DNA of 14,112 bases from contig CALACW010000022.1 of NCBI GenBank assembly GCA_937890355.1, forward strand, positions 1 to 14,112, in the 5' to 3' direction. The DNA comes from CALACW01 sp002431305. Its GTDB lineage: Bacteria; Bacillota; Clostridia; Oscillospirales; Acutalibacteraceae. Positions within the stretch are counted from its first letter, which is position 1, and every line of letters begins with the position of its first letter. Below the pieces are notes generated by a model. That model searched no databases, was not told the origin of the DNA, and saw only the letters and a program-made list of their open reading frames with translations. Below, in pieces: positions 6,916 to 12,889 of this stretch. Position numbers and translations under genes: made by a program.

Positions 6916-7473
6916 TCAGATTTCTAATGCGAGCGAAACGGTATTAAATCCGTATGAGAAGATTTCTTTAAATCCGTATTTTGTATACATCTTATATCCT
7001 GCGGAATTCCTTGAAACACAGCAGACGGAGAGAGTATCAATCCCCTTTGATTTTAAATGCGCGCACAGTTCGTCAATCAGTTTTGTGCCCCAGCCATTGC
7101 GCTGATAATCGGGCAGGATGTCCATGTGAAGATGAACGCTTTTATTTTTAATGCATTTTAGAGAGAGCATATAGCCTATAAGCGCGGACGAGAGAACGGG
7201 CGAGGTTTTTAATACGCGTTTTAAATAAACGGACGAATTAAGCTTCATAAATTTATTATAATCGAACGAACAGATTATATACCCGACGGCGGTATCATTA
7301 TCGTCGGCAAGGACAAAAATGTTATCGCTCTCGTTTTCGGTAAAGTAGTCATTATATATAATTGCTGCGGCTTCGAGCGTTTTTTCGCTGTGTTTGAAAA
7401 ATCCTTCGGCGGTTTGTTTGCAGATATAACGAAGCTTCGGTTTGTCGGACGGAATGTATTTTCTGATTTTCAT
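6916..7473 (-). CDS. GNAT-family N-acetyltransferase
   Basis: This is a predicted cytoplasmic acetyl-CoA-dependent N-acetyltransferase of 185 residues. The acetyl-CoA-binding motif A is clear at about 114-140: LHMDILPDYQRNGWGTKL, with the pyrophosphate loop QRNGWG (124-129). Motif B is near 147-168 (TLSVCCVSRNSAGYKMYTKYGF), where Asn-Ser-x-x-x-x-x-Tyr-x-x-x-Gly-Phe is typical. The substrate cannot be told from sequence. I choose the ATG at 7471-7473, because AAAAGGTG lies six bases upstream of it; a GTG three codons earlier is in frame but would overlap that site. It follows a terminator with no obvious promoter and precedes the regulator by about 165 bases. Confidence 0.9.
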   Translation of the reverse strand: MKIRKYIPSDKPKLRYICKQTAEGFFKHSEKTLEAAAIIYNDYFTENESDNIFVLADDNDTAVGYIICSFDYNKFMKLNSSVYLKRVLKTSPVLSSALIGYMLSLKCIKNKSVHLHMDILPDYQRNGWGTKLIDELCAHLKSKGIDTLSVCCVSRNSAGYKMYTKYGFKEIFSYGFNTVSLALEI

Positions 7474-7505
7474 ATAAAGCACCTTTTCACAATTCGGAGT
7501 TATGT

Positions 7506-7535
7506 TAAAAAATCCCCGTCCGTACGGGCGGGGAT
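7506..7535 (-). terminator. terminator of the phosphoesterase gene
   Basis: On the minus strand ATCCCCGCCC and GGACGGGGAT pair around a four-base GTAC loop (one G-T pair), followed directly by a run of six T (7512-7507). It is a strong intrinsic terminator. Confidence 0.9.
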
Positions 7536-7550
7536 AGTTGTTTTAAATGA

Positions 7551-8756
7551 TTAGAAGAGTCTTCCCATGATGAAAACAACGTTGAGTATTTTCATAAGAG
7601 CGGTAAGGAATCTGTTCATACCTTTTGCGAAAACGTAATCGGCTTTGGTCATGCCGTCGTGTCCTGGGATGGTTGAACCGTCTTTAAGTGCGAGGTCGAA
7701 CACGTAAAGAGTGTGAGCCTCGTACTCGAAGGGTTTGTTCTCGTCAATGTTGATAATTTTAACGCCTCTGAGATAATCCTTGCCGTATGAGTTGTAGGTA
7801 GCTCCCGAAACTGCAACAGCGTCAATTCCGTCAACTGTGGTGGTGAAGTTGTTTACGTGGTCGTGACCGGTGAATACAGCCATAACGTCTCCGCGCTCAA
7901 CGAGAGCGTCCCACTCTCCGTCGTTGTCAAACGAGGGGCAGGGTCTCTCCATCATGATACCGTCAATGTTTGCAACGTTGGGGAAGATGGAAGAAGTTTT
8001 ACCGTTGGTGAAGTTATAGAAAAGCTTTGAACTGCCCTTGATAGAGGTATCAAAGAAAATGTTCTGCATGGCTTCCTGGGTGATGATGTGCTGGAAAACG
8101 AGAGAGGGAACAAGTCCGCCGTTTTCGCTTTCAAGCTGGGCGCTGACATTCTTATACCATTCAATCTGGTCTTCTCTTACGCAGTCGTAGTATGTAATAC
8201 CGTTAACATTATGATTGCCGTTTTCGTCGTTTACATAGTCGCCCGAGTCAAACATCCACATGTTGAAAGCGACCTTGCTTCCGTCGGAAGAGAGAATGGG
8301 AAGATTGTGCGTAGCGCAGCCGTGAAGGTCGGGATCCGCGTCATAAGCGAGGCATCCGGGATACTGCTGATAAATCGAGAGAATGTCCTCTTTTGAAAGG
8401 TTGGGTGCGCTCTCGTCGTCGTGGTTGCCGTAAACGAAAGTAAACGGAACGCCTCTCTCAACAAGGGGAGTGAGAAGCTCCTCGTAGGACTCGATATTCT
8501 CGGAATCCTTGCAGACGTTGTCGCCGAGGAAAACAACGATGTCGGGCTGTTCCGCATCAAGAGCCTCGGAGATGAAGTTTAACATGGAAACCTTAGTAGG
8601 ATGACCGTCCTGCGGGTCGGCAATAACCATGATTTTGAACTTTCCGTTTTCGTCAAACTGAAGCGTGTAATCGCTCTGCGGGGCAGCCGCGAATGCGGGA
8701 ACGCACAGAAAAAGACTCATTATAAAAGCTGAGATGATGGAAATGACTTTTTTCAT
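7551..8756 (-). CDS. secreted calcineurin-like metallophosphoesterase
   Basis: This exported phosphoesterase has 401 residues, with a signal peptide at 1-23 (cleavage after AFA). The five metallophosphatase blocks are in order: ADPQ (46-49), GDN (78-80), GNHD (110-113), His223 in FQHI, and GHDH (297-300). In the first block the usual Asp-x-His reads Asp-x-Gln, a change I recall from Dcr2-like bacterial relatives. The fold binds two metal ions and cleaves phosphomonoesters or diesters; the substrate is unknown, and phosphate scavenging is one possibility. The C-terminus (379-401) is a hydrophobic amphipathic tail that resembles the tail of the LRR protein at 3183-5669. AAGGAG lies eight bases before the ATG. 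It has its own promoter and a strong terminator, so it is probably monocistronic. Confidence 0.93.
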   Translation of the reverse strand: MKKVISIISAFIMSLFLCVPAFAAAPQSDYTLQFDENGKFKIMVIADPQDGHPTKVSMLNFISEALDAEQPDIVVFLGDNVCKDSENIESYEELLTPLVERGVPFTFVYGNHDDESAPNLSKEDILSIYQQYPGCLAYDADPDLHGCATHNLPILSSDGSKVAFNMWMFDSGDYVNDENGNHNVNGITYYDCVREDQIEWYKNVSAQLESENGGLVPSLVFQHIITQEAMQNIFFDTSIKGSSKLFYNFTNGKTSSIFPNVANIDGIMMERPCPSFDNDGEWDALVERGDVMAVFTGHDHVNNFTTTVDGIDAVAVSGATYNSYGKDYLRGVKIINIDENKPFEYEAHTLYVFDLALKDGSTIPGHDGMTKADYVFAKGMNRFLTALMKILNVVFIMGRLF

Positions 8757-8789
8757 TATAGGAACTCCTTATATATTTTGTAGAAATAT

Positions 8790-8819
8790 ATTATATTCCT
8801 TTTATAAAACAAAAGTCAA
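8790..8819 (-). promoter_or_regulatory. sigma-A promoter of the phosphoesterase gene
   Basis: On the minus strand TTGACT (8819-8814), an 18-base spacer and TATAAT (8795-8790), about 35 bases before the start codon. I see no terminator between the helicase stop (8840) and this promoter, so some read-through from the helicase gene is possible. Confidence 0.72.
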
Positions 8820-8839
8820 TTGTATATATTAGATAAATA

Positions 8840-10639
8840 TTAATGTAATCTCTTGTCTCTTTTGACGGAATATTTGCCGTGCGTGCTTTTTCTGTTTAAT
8901 GAAGTCGACGTTTTGCTGTTTTTGTCTTTATTTGACGAACGTTTTTTGGAACGGTTATTTTCGGCGTGCGTTTTTTCAGCGGAAGCGTACGGTTTTTTCT
9001 TTGCTTCGCGGCGTTTATTTTTCGGTTGTTTTTCCTCGTATTCGAACGCGCTTACGGCTGCGGTTTTTCCGCATATTTTAATACCGTTTAAATCGGCGGT
9101 CATCTGATTGCGTATGCTCTCGGGTACGCCGACCACGCTGTAATCGTCGTAGATTTCGATTTTACCTACGTCCTTGCCCGAAATGCCCGTGTTGTCGCAT
9201 ATCGCGGCAACGAGGAAGTTAGGAGCGGCGTGACCGCTTCTGCCGATTGAAATTTTGATTTTGGCGTAGTTTTCGCCGGCATAAGAGCTTTTTAAGTTAA
9301 CTTTGTTTTTCTTTTCGGAATGAATGTCGGAAAGTCCCGCCGCAGCGTCCGAAACGCTCATTTTTAAAAGAGCGGATATGATATCCTCCGTGTCGTATCC
9401 AGACGTTATAAGCTCGTCAGCCATGTCGCGGTAGATTTCGGCTATGGGGGAGTTTATGTATTCTTTCGCTTTCATTACGGCGTTATCGGCGGCTTTTTCG
9501 CGAATTTCGGCAACGGTTGGAATGTCGATTTCTTCAAGCTCGCTTTTCGCGCTCCTCGCTATCGATAAAAGAGTTATAATCTGCCGTCTGCCCGAGCAGA
9601 TTGTCAGCGCGACTCCGTCCTTGCCCGCTCTGCCCGTTCTGCCGATACGGTGAACGTAATACTCCTTATTATTCGGAATATCGTAATTAAAAACGTAGTC
9701 GAGGTCGTTTACGTCGATACCGCGAGCCGCTACGTCTGTTGCAGCGAGAATATTTGTTTTGCCCGACTTGAAGCTCTCCATAACTCTCGTTCTCTGTGAC
9801 TGGAGCATGTCGCCGTGAAGCCCTGCGGCGTTGAAGTTGTGTTTTTCGAGAATTAATGAGATTTCGTCGACCATCTGCTTCGTATTGCAGAAAATCATGG
9901 CGCGTTTTGGTGAATAGTATCTCAGCAAAAGGCAAAGCGCGTCCGTTTTTCTGCCCGAGGGAACGTCAACGAATTTCTGCGCGATATTATCAAGAGTGAC
10001 CTGCTTTTTATTAATTTCAATAAGAACGGGGTTTTTCTGAAAACGCTCGGTTAAGTCGAGTATTTCCTTCGGCATTGTTGCGGAGAAAAGTACGGTCTGT
10101 CTTGACTCGGGCGTTTCGGATAAAATCGTCACGATATCGTCGATAAATCCCATGCTCAGCATTTCGTCGGCTTCGTCGAGAACTGCGAGGGAAATATTGT
10201 CGAGATTCAGCGTTCCCCTGCGCATGTGATCCATGACTCTTCCGGGCGTGCCTATTACTATATTCGATTTTTTCAAAGCGGAAAACTGCCTGTCCATCGG
10301 CGCGCCTCCGTAGACTTCGGCAATATTAATTCCGTGAATGTATGCAGTCAGCTTTCTGAACTCCGCCGCCGCCTGCTGAACAAGCTCACGCGTGGGGCAG
10401 AGGACTATCGTCTGCACGTACGGTTTAGAATACGAATCCGTTTTTTCAATCGCGGGGATTGCGAATGCGAACGTTTTGCCCGTTCCCGTCTGGCTCTTGC
10501 CTATGATGTCCGCGCCGTCGCGCATGAGCGGAATCGCCTTTGTCTGAATCTCCGTAGCCTCGTCGAATCCGAGGTCGTCGATTGCCGACTGAAGCTCGGG
10601 GATAATCCCGAGTTCGGAAAATTTAAGAGTGTTTTTCAT
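8840..10639 (-). CDS. DEAD-box ATP-dependent RNA helicase (DeaD/CsdA type) with DbpA-like RNA-binding domain
   Basis: This 599-residue cytoplasmic RNA helicase probably acts in ribosome assembly, RNA decay or cold adaptation. The motifs are complete: Q motif (about 7-36, Gln32), Walker A SQTGTGKT (49-56), PTRELV (82-87), TPGR (131-134), DEAD (155-158), SAT (186-188), and HRIGRTGR (330-337) with ARGID before it (305-309). Residues about 459-533 match the DbpA/CsdA RNA-binding fold (KIKISIGRSGH... IGKIEIYDDYSVVGVP-type pattern). The last 60 residues are a highly basic, low-complexity Lys/Arg/Ser tail, likely an RNA-binding extension. GAGGT lies seven bases before the ATG. The leader carries a terminator-like hairpin, suggesting controlled expression. 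The exact paralogue (DeaD, CshA or DbpA) is not decided. Confidence 0.96.
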   Translation of the reverse strand: MKNTLKFSELGIIPELQSAIDDLGFDEATEIQTKAIPLMRDGADIIGKSQTGTGKTFAFAIPAIEKTDSYSKPYVQTIVLCPTRELVQQAAAEFRKLTAYIHGINIAEVYGGAPMDRQFSALKKSNIVIGTPGRVMDHMRRGTLNLDNISLAVLDEADEMLSMGFIDDIVTILSETPESRQTVLFSATMPKEILDLTERFQKNPVLIEINKKQVTLDNIAQKFVDVPSGRKTDALCLLLRYYSPKRAMIFCNTKQMVDEISLILEKHNFNAAGLHGDMLQSQRTRVMESFKSGKTNILAATDVAARGIDVNDLDYVFNYDIPNNKEYYVHRIGRTGRAGKDGVALTICSGRRQIITLLSIARSAKSELEEIDIPTVAEIREKAADNAVMKAKEYINSPIAEIYRDMADELITSGYDTEDIISALLKMSVSDAAAGLSDIHSEKKNKVNLKSSYAGENYAKIKISIGRSGHAAPNFLVAAICDNTGISGKDVGKIEIYDDYSVVGVPESIRNQMTADLNGIKICGKTAAVSAFEYEEKQPKNKRREAKKKPYASAEKTHAENNRSKKRSSNKDKNSKTSTSLNRKSTHGKYSVKRDKRLH

Positions 10640-10651
10640 TTAATATACCTC

Positions 10652-10690
10652 AAAATAAAAACAACCGGGCATGACCGCGGTCATACTCGG
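10652..10690 (-). terminator. terminator-like hairpin in the helicase 5' leader
   Basis: A perfect 14-base palindrome ATGACCGCGGTCAT (10671-10684) is extended on the minus strand by CCGAGT/GCCCGG (one mismatch, one G-T pair). It is followed by TTGTTTTTATTTT (10664-10652). This lies between the promoter (10724-10752) and the ribosome binding site GAGGT (10651-10647). It has the form of an attenuator or a structured cold-shock-type leader. Confidence 0.65.
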
Positions 10691-10723
10691 CAATAATTTT
10701 TTATAACTATATATGACTTTATA

Positions 10724-10752
10724 ATTATATCTTTTTTATTACCATATTGCAA
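10724..10752 (-). promoter_or_regulatory. sigma-A promoter of the helicase gene
   Basis: On the minus strand TTGCAA (10752-10747), 17-base spacer and perfect TATAAT (10729-10724), giving a leader of about 75 bases. It is divergent from the AbrB operon promoter at 10810. Confidence 0.72.
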
Positions 10753-10809
10753 TTGTCAATAGTTATTATTAGTTGTGAATTTAAAAGAAAATTTTAATGC
10801 AAAACGCTG

Positions 10810-10837
10810 TTGACTTATACGATAAACGGTGTATAAT
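10810..10837 (+). promoter_or_regulatory. sigma-A promoter of the AbrB-ABC exporter operon
   Basis: TTGACT (10810-10815), 16-base spacer, perfect TATAAT (10832-10837); expected start near 10844. The core promoter and start site are overlapped by repeated TTATAC/GTATAA half-sites. Confidence 0.82.
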
Positions 10838-10857
10838 AAGTATAACAAGTTATACTT
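10815..10857. promoter_or_regulatory. palindromic operator array over the AbrB-operon promoter
   Basis: A perfect dyad AAGTATAAC-AA-GTTATACTT spans 10838-10857, over the transcription start. A second dyad of the same half-site, TTATAC (10815-10820) and GTATAA (10831-10836), brackets the spacer and overlaps the -10 box. Four half-sites therefore cover the promoter from -35 to about +13. A protein bound here would block RNA polymerase, and the adjacent AbrB-type regulator is the obvious candidate. Confidence 0.72.
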
Positions 10858-10881
10858 TTTATAACAAAAGGCGGTTTTATT

Positions 10882-11172
10882 ATGATAAAGAAACTAAACG
10901 ATAAAATGATGGGAACCGCGAAAGTGGGACCCAAAGGACAGATAGTTATTCCCAAGGAAATGAGGGATTTATTCTCACTCGAATGCGGTGACTCGGTCGT
11001 ATTGTTCGCAGATAAAAAACGCGGTATCGCGATAAATAAAATGAGCGCGGTACAGTCGATTGTCGACGGCGTGTTCAAGAAAATGGAATCGGGCGGTATG
11101 AGTGAGGCAGAAATGCGCGAAGCGGAAATTTTTACGGGCGACTTTGAAGAGGTTAAGGACGACGGGGAGTGA
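10882..11172 (+). CDS. AbrB/MazE/SpoVT-type DNA-binding regulator
   Basis: This is a small transcription factor of 96 residues. Residues about 11-55 form the swapped-hairpin AbrB domain: KVGPKGQIVIPKEMRDLFSL (14-33) is the family signature, followed by a GDSVVLFAD strand pair (36-44). The tail (56-96) is helical and acidic and may mediate oligomerisation or sensing. AbrB-type proteins bind DNA as dimers or tetramers. AGGCGG lies seven bases before the ATG. It heads an operon with an ABC-2 exporter, four bases ahead of the ATPase gene, and its promoter is covered by repeated half-sites, so autorepression together with exporter control is likely. A MazE-like antitoxin role is less likely, since the next genes encode a transporter and no toxin. 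Confidence 0.9.
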   Translation: MIKKLNDKMMGTAKVGPKGQIVIPKEMRDLFSLECGDSVVLFADKKRGIAINKMSAVQSIVDGVFKKMESGGMSEAEMREAEIFTGDFEEVKDDGE

Positions 11173-11176
11173 TATT

Positions 11177-11896
11177 ATGTATGCGATTGAACTTAACAAT
11201 GTTACGAAGAAATATAAGGATGTGACGGCTGTAGATTCGCTGTCGTTTAAGGTCGAAAAGGGAAAATGCGTTTCATTGCTGGGCGTAAACGGCGCGGGTA
11301 AAACGACGAGCATTAAAATGATGTGCGGTATAATAAAGCCCGACTCCGGCTCAATCCGTGTAATGGGTTATGATACCGTCGATGAGAAAAACAAGGTCGG
11401 TTCCGTTATCGGCGTTTCTCCGCAGGAGACTGCAGTTGCGCAGAATCTGACGGTACGCGAAAATCTTGAATTCATCGCGGGGATTTATAATAAAAAGGAC
11501 GCGGACTTAAATTCCGTTATCGAAAAACTCGGACTCGGCGAGGTAGAAAAGAAACGCGCGGGCAAGCTGTCGGGCGGATATCAGCGCAGGTTAAGCATTG
11601 CGATGGCGATAGTTACCGAACCCGAGGTTTTGTTTCTCGACGAGCCGACGCTCGGACTCGACGTTATTGCAAGACGCGAGCTTCTGACGTTTATTGAAAA
11701 ATTAAAGGGTGAACATACCGTCGTTCTGACGACTCATTACCTTGAAGAAGCGCGCATATTAAGCGACGTTACCGCCGTTATGGCAAAGGGCAGGCTTAAA
11801 GCGTTCGGTACGACGGACGATATTATTAAAATGAGCGGTAAAGAGACGTTCGAGGACGCATTTATCGCGCTTGCCGGCGGGGAGGAATTAAAATGA
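11177..11896 (+). CDS. ABC-2 type exporter ATP-binding protein
   Basis: This is the ATPase subunit of an efflux-type ABC transporter (CcmA/NatA-like group), 239 residues. Motifs are complete: Walker A GVNGAGKT (36-43), Q-loop Gln83, signature LSGGYQRR (131-138), Walker B VLFLDE (151-156), D-loop GLD (160-162), and switch His187 in TTH. I choose the ATG at 11177, with GGGGAG about seven bases upstream and starting just after the AbrB stop; the longer in-frame opening from 11102 lies inside the AbrB gene. It overlaps the permease gene by four bases (ATGA), so the three genes are translationally coupled. The substrate may be a drug, an antimicrobial peptide or a lipid, and sequence alone does not decide. 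Confidence 0.95.
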   Translation: MYAIELNNVTKKYKDVTAVDSLSFKVEKGKCVSLLGVNGAGKTTSIKMMCGIIKPDSGSIRVMGYDTVDEKNKVGSVIGVSPQETAVAQNLTVRENLEFIAGIYNKKDADLNSVIEKLGLGEVEKKRAGKLSGGYQRRLSIAMAIVTEPEVLFLDEPTLGLDVIARRELLTFIEKLKGEHTVVLTTHYLEEARILSDVTAVMAKGRLKAFGTTDDIIKMSGKETFEDAFIALAGGEELK

Positions 11897-12636
11897 GAAT
11901 TTTCGTGTTTGCAAAGCGTAATTTTAAAGAAATATTGAGAGACCCGATGGCGATTGTGTTCGGAATCGGATTTCCCGTAATAATGCTTTTTCTCATGAGT
12001 ATTATTAATAAGAATATTCCGCCCGAGGCACAGATGACATTGTTTGAAATAAACCGCCTGTTTCCGGCGGTTGCGGTGTTCGGGCTGTCGTTTATATCGC
12101 TTTTTTCGGGATTTCTTATATCCAAGGACAGAACGACCTCGCTTTTTATAAGACTGTGCGCTTCGCCGATGAACAGCGTTGATTTTATCGCAGGCTATGC
12201 GCTGTCGCTGATTCCCGTTGCGGTAATACAGCTTGTTATCGCCCTTGCCGTGTCGGTTATACTCTCTCTTAAATTGAGTGCGGGAGTTATTCTCTGCGTT
12301 TTATCGTGTATGATAAGCGCGGTAATGTTCATTTCAACCGGACTTATCCTCGGCACGGTGTTTACCGATAAAGCGGTCGGCGGAATCGCGTCTATAATCG
12401 TCAATCTGACGGCGTGGCTGTCCGGCGCTTGGTTTGACCTTGACTTGCTCGGCGATACGTTTAAAAAGATATGCCGTGTTCTGCCGTTCGCAAACGCCGT
12501 TGACGCGGGACGGTATCTTATAGCGGGGGAGTATTCGTCGGCAGTAAAGCCTATTTTAATTGTGACTGCGTATACGGTTGCGCTGGCGGTCTGCGCGTCG
12601 GTTGTGTTTTCGATTAAAAACGGCAGGGATAAATAA
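11893..12636 (+). CDS. ABC-2 type exporter permease
   Basis: This is a membrane subunit of 247 residues with six predicted transmembrane segments (about 20-38, 56-77, 100-127, 131-157, 160-178, 218-240). The ABC-2 family pattern is visible: an amphipathic N-terminus (MRIFVFAKRNFKEILRDP), a large hydrophobic core, and a helix before the last segment (FANAVDAGRYLIAGEYSS, 200-217). It forms the pore with the preceding ATPase, probably as a homodimer, because no second permease gene is present. GGAGG lies just before the ATG within the end of the ATPase gene. The operon ends at a strong terminator 17 bases after the stop. Confidence 0.93.
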   Translation: MRIFVFAKRNFKEILRDPMAIVFGIGFPVIMLFLMSIINKNIPPEAQMTLFEINRLFPAVAVFGLSFISLFSGFLISKDRTTSLFIRLCASPMNSVDFIAGYALSLIPVAVIQLVIALAVSVILSLKLSAGVILCVLSCMISAVMFISTGLILGTVFTDKAVGGIASIIVNLTAWLSGAWFDLDLLGDTFKKICRVLPFANAVDAGRYLIAGEYSSAVKPILIVTAYTVALAVCASVVFSIKNGRDK

Positions 12637-12652
12637 ATTGTAATATTAAAAC

Positions 12653-12702
12653 ATCCGAACCGCAAAGTTTTGCATTGCTCTGCGGTTCGGATATTTTATT
12701 CT
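12653..12702. terminator. terminator of the AbrB-ABC operon, probably bidirectional
   Basis: ATCCGAACCGCA (12653-12664) pairs perfectly over 12 bases with TGCGGTTCGGAT (12681-12692), followed by ATTTTATTCTT on the plus strand. On the minus strand GTTTTAATATT follows, so it may also end the convergent mini-gene transcript. Confidence 0.9.
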
Positions 12703-12709
12703 TATTAAT

Positions 12710-12829
12710 TTAATTTTCCGCGCTGTTATCGGCTTTGTTCTGCGCGTTGTCCTCGTTCTGCGTTTTTACGTCCGGTTTGGCTTTGTCCTTCTTTGATTTT
12801 TTCTTCTGATTGTCTTTGTTTTTAGCCAT
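12710..12829 (-). CDS. small lysine-rich hydrophilic protein (39 residues), unknown function
   Basis: A short open frame runs from ATG (12829-12827) to TAA (12712-12710). It is preceded by a strong AAGGAG eight bases before the start. The peptide is highly charged and has no hydrophobic segment. The N-terminal half is basic (MAKNKDNQKKKSKKDKAKPD) and the C-terminal half is Asn/Asp/Glu-rich, ending in NSAEN. It looks intrinsically disordered. I do not recognise a family; a nucleic-acid- or ribosome-associated peptide would fit the charge, but this is a guess. The ribosome site lies in the 3' arm of the hairpin that follows the lipase gene, so expression may depend on read-through and on opening of that hairpin. 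Confidence 0.6.
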   Translation of the reverse strand: MAKNKDNQKKKSKKDKAKPDVKTQNEDNAQNKADNSAEN

Positions 12830-12830
12830 G

Positions 12831-12882
12831 AAAAAAACTCCTTACTCTGTTTTTTGTTATTTTTTGCAGAGCGGGGAGTTTT
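12831..12882 (-). terminator. terminator/attenuator between lipase gene and the 39-codon gene
   Basis: On the minus strand AAACTCC and CTCTG (from 12882 down to 12867) pair with CAGAG and GGAGTTT (12849-12834) around an A-rich loop. A run of seven T (12837-12831) follows. The 3' arm contains GGAG, the ribosome binding site of the small gene starting at 12829. Confidence 0.75.
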
Positions 12883-12889
12883 ATTCTTA

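Noticed and set aside
10882..11172. AbrB-type gene as the antitoxin of a MazEF-like pair
   Set aside because: No toxin-like frame is adjacent; the next genes are a coupled ABC exporter.
11102..11176. A longer N-terminus for the exporter ATPase
   Set aside because: It is an out-of-frame reading of the AbrB-type gene; the ATG at 11177 follows a good ribosome site and fits the family.
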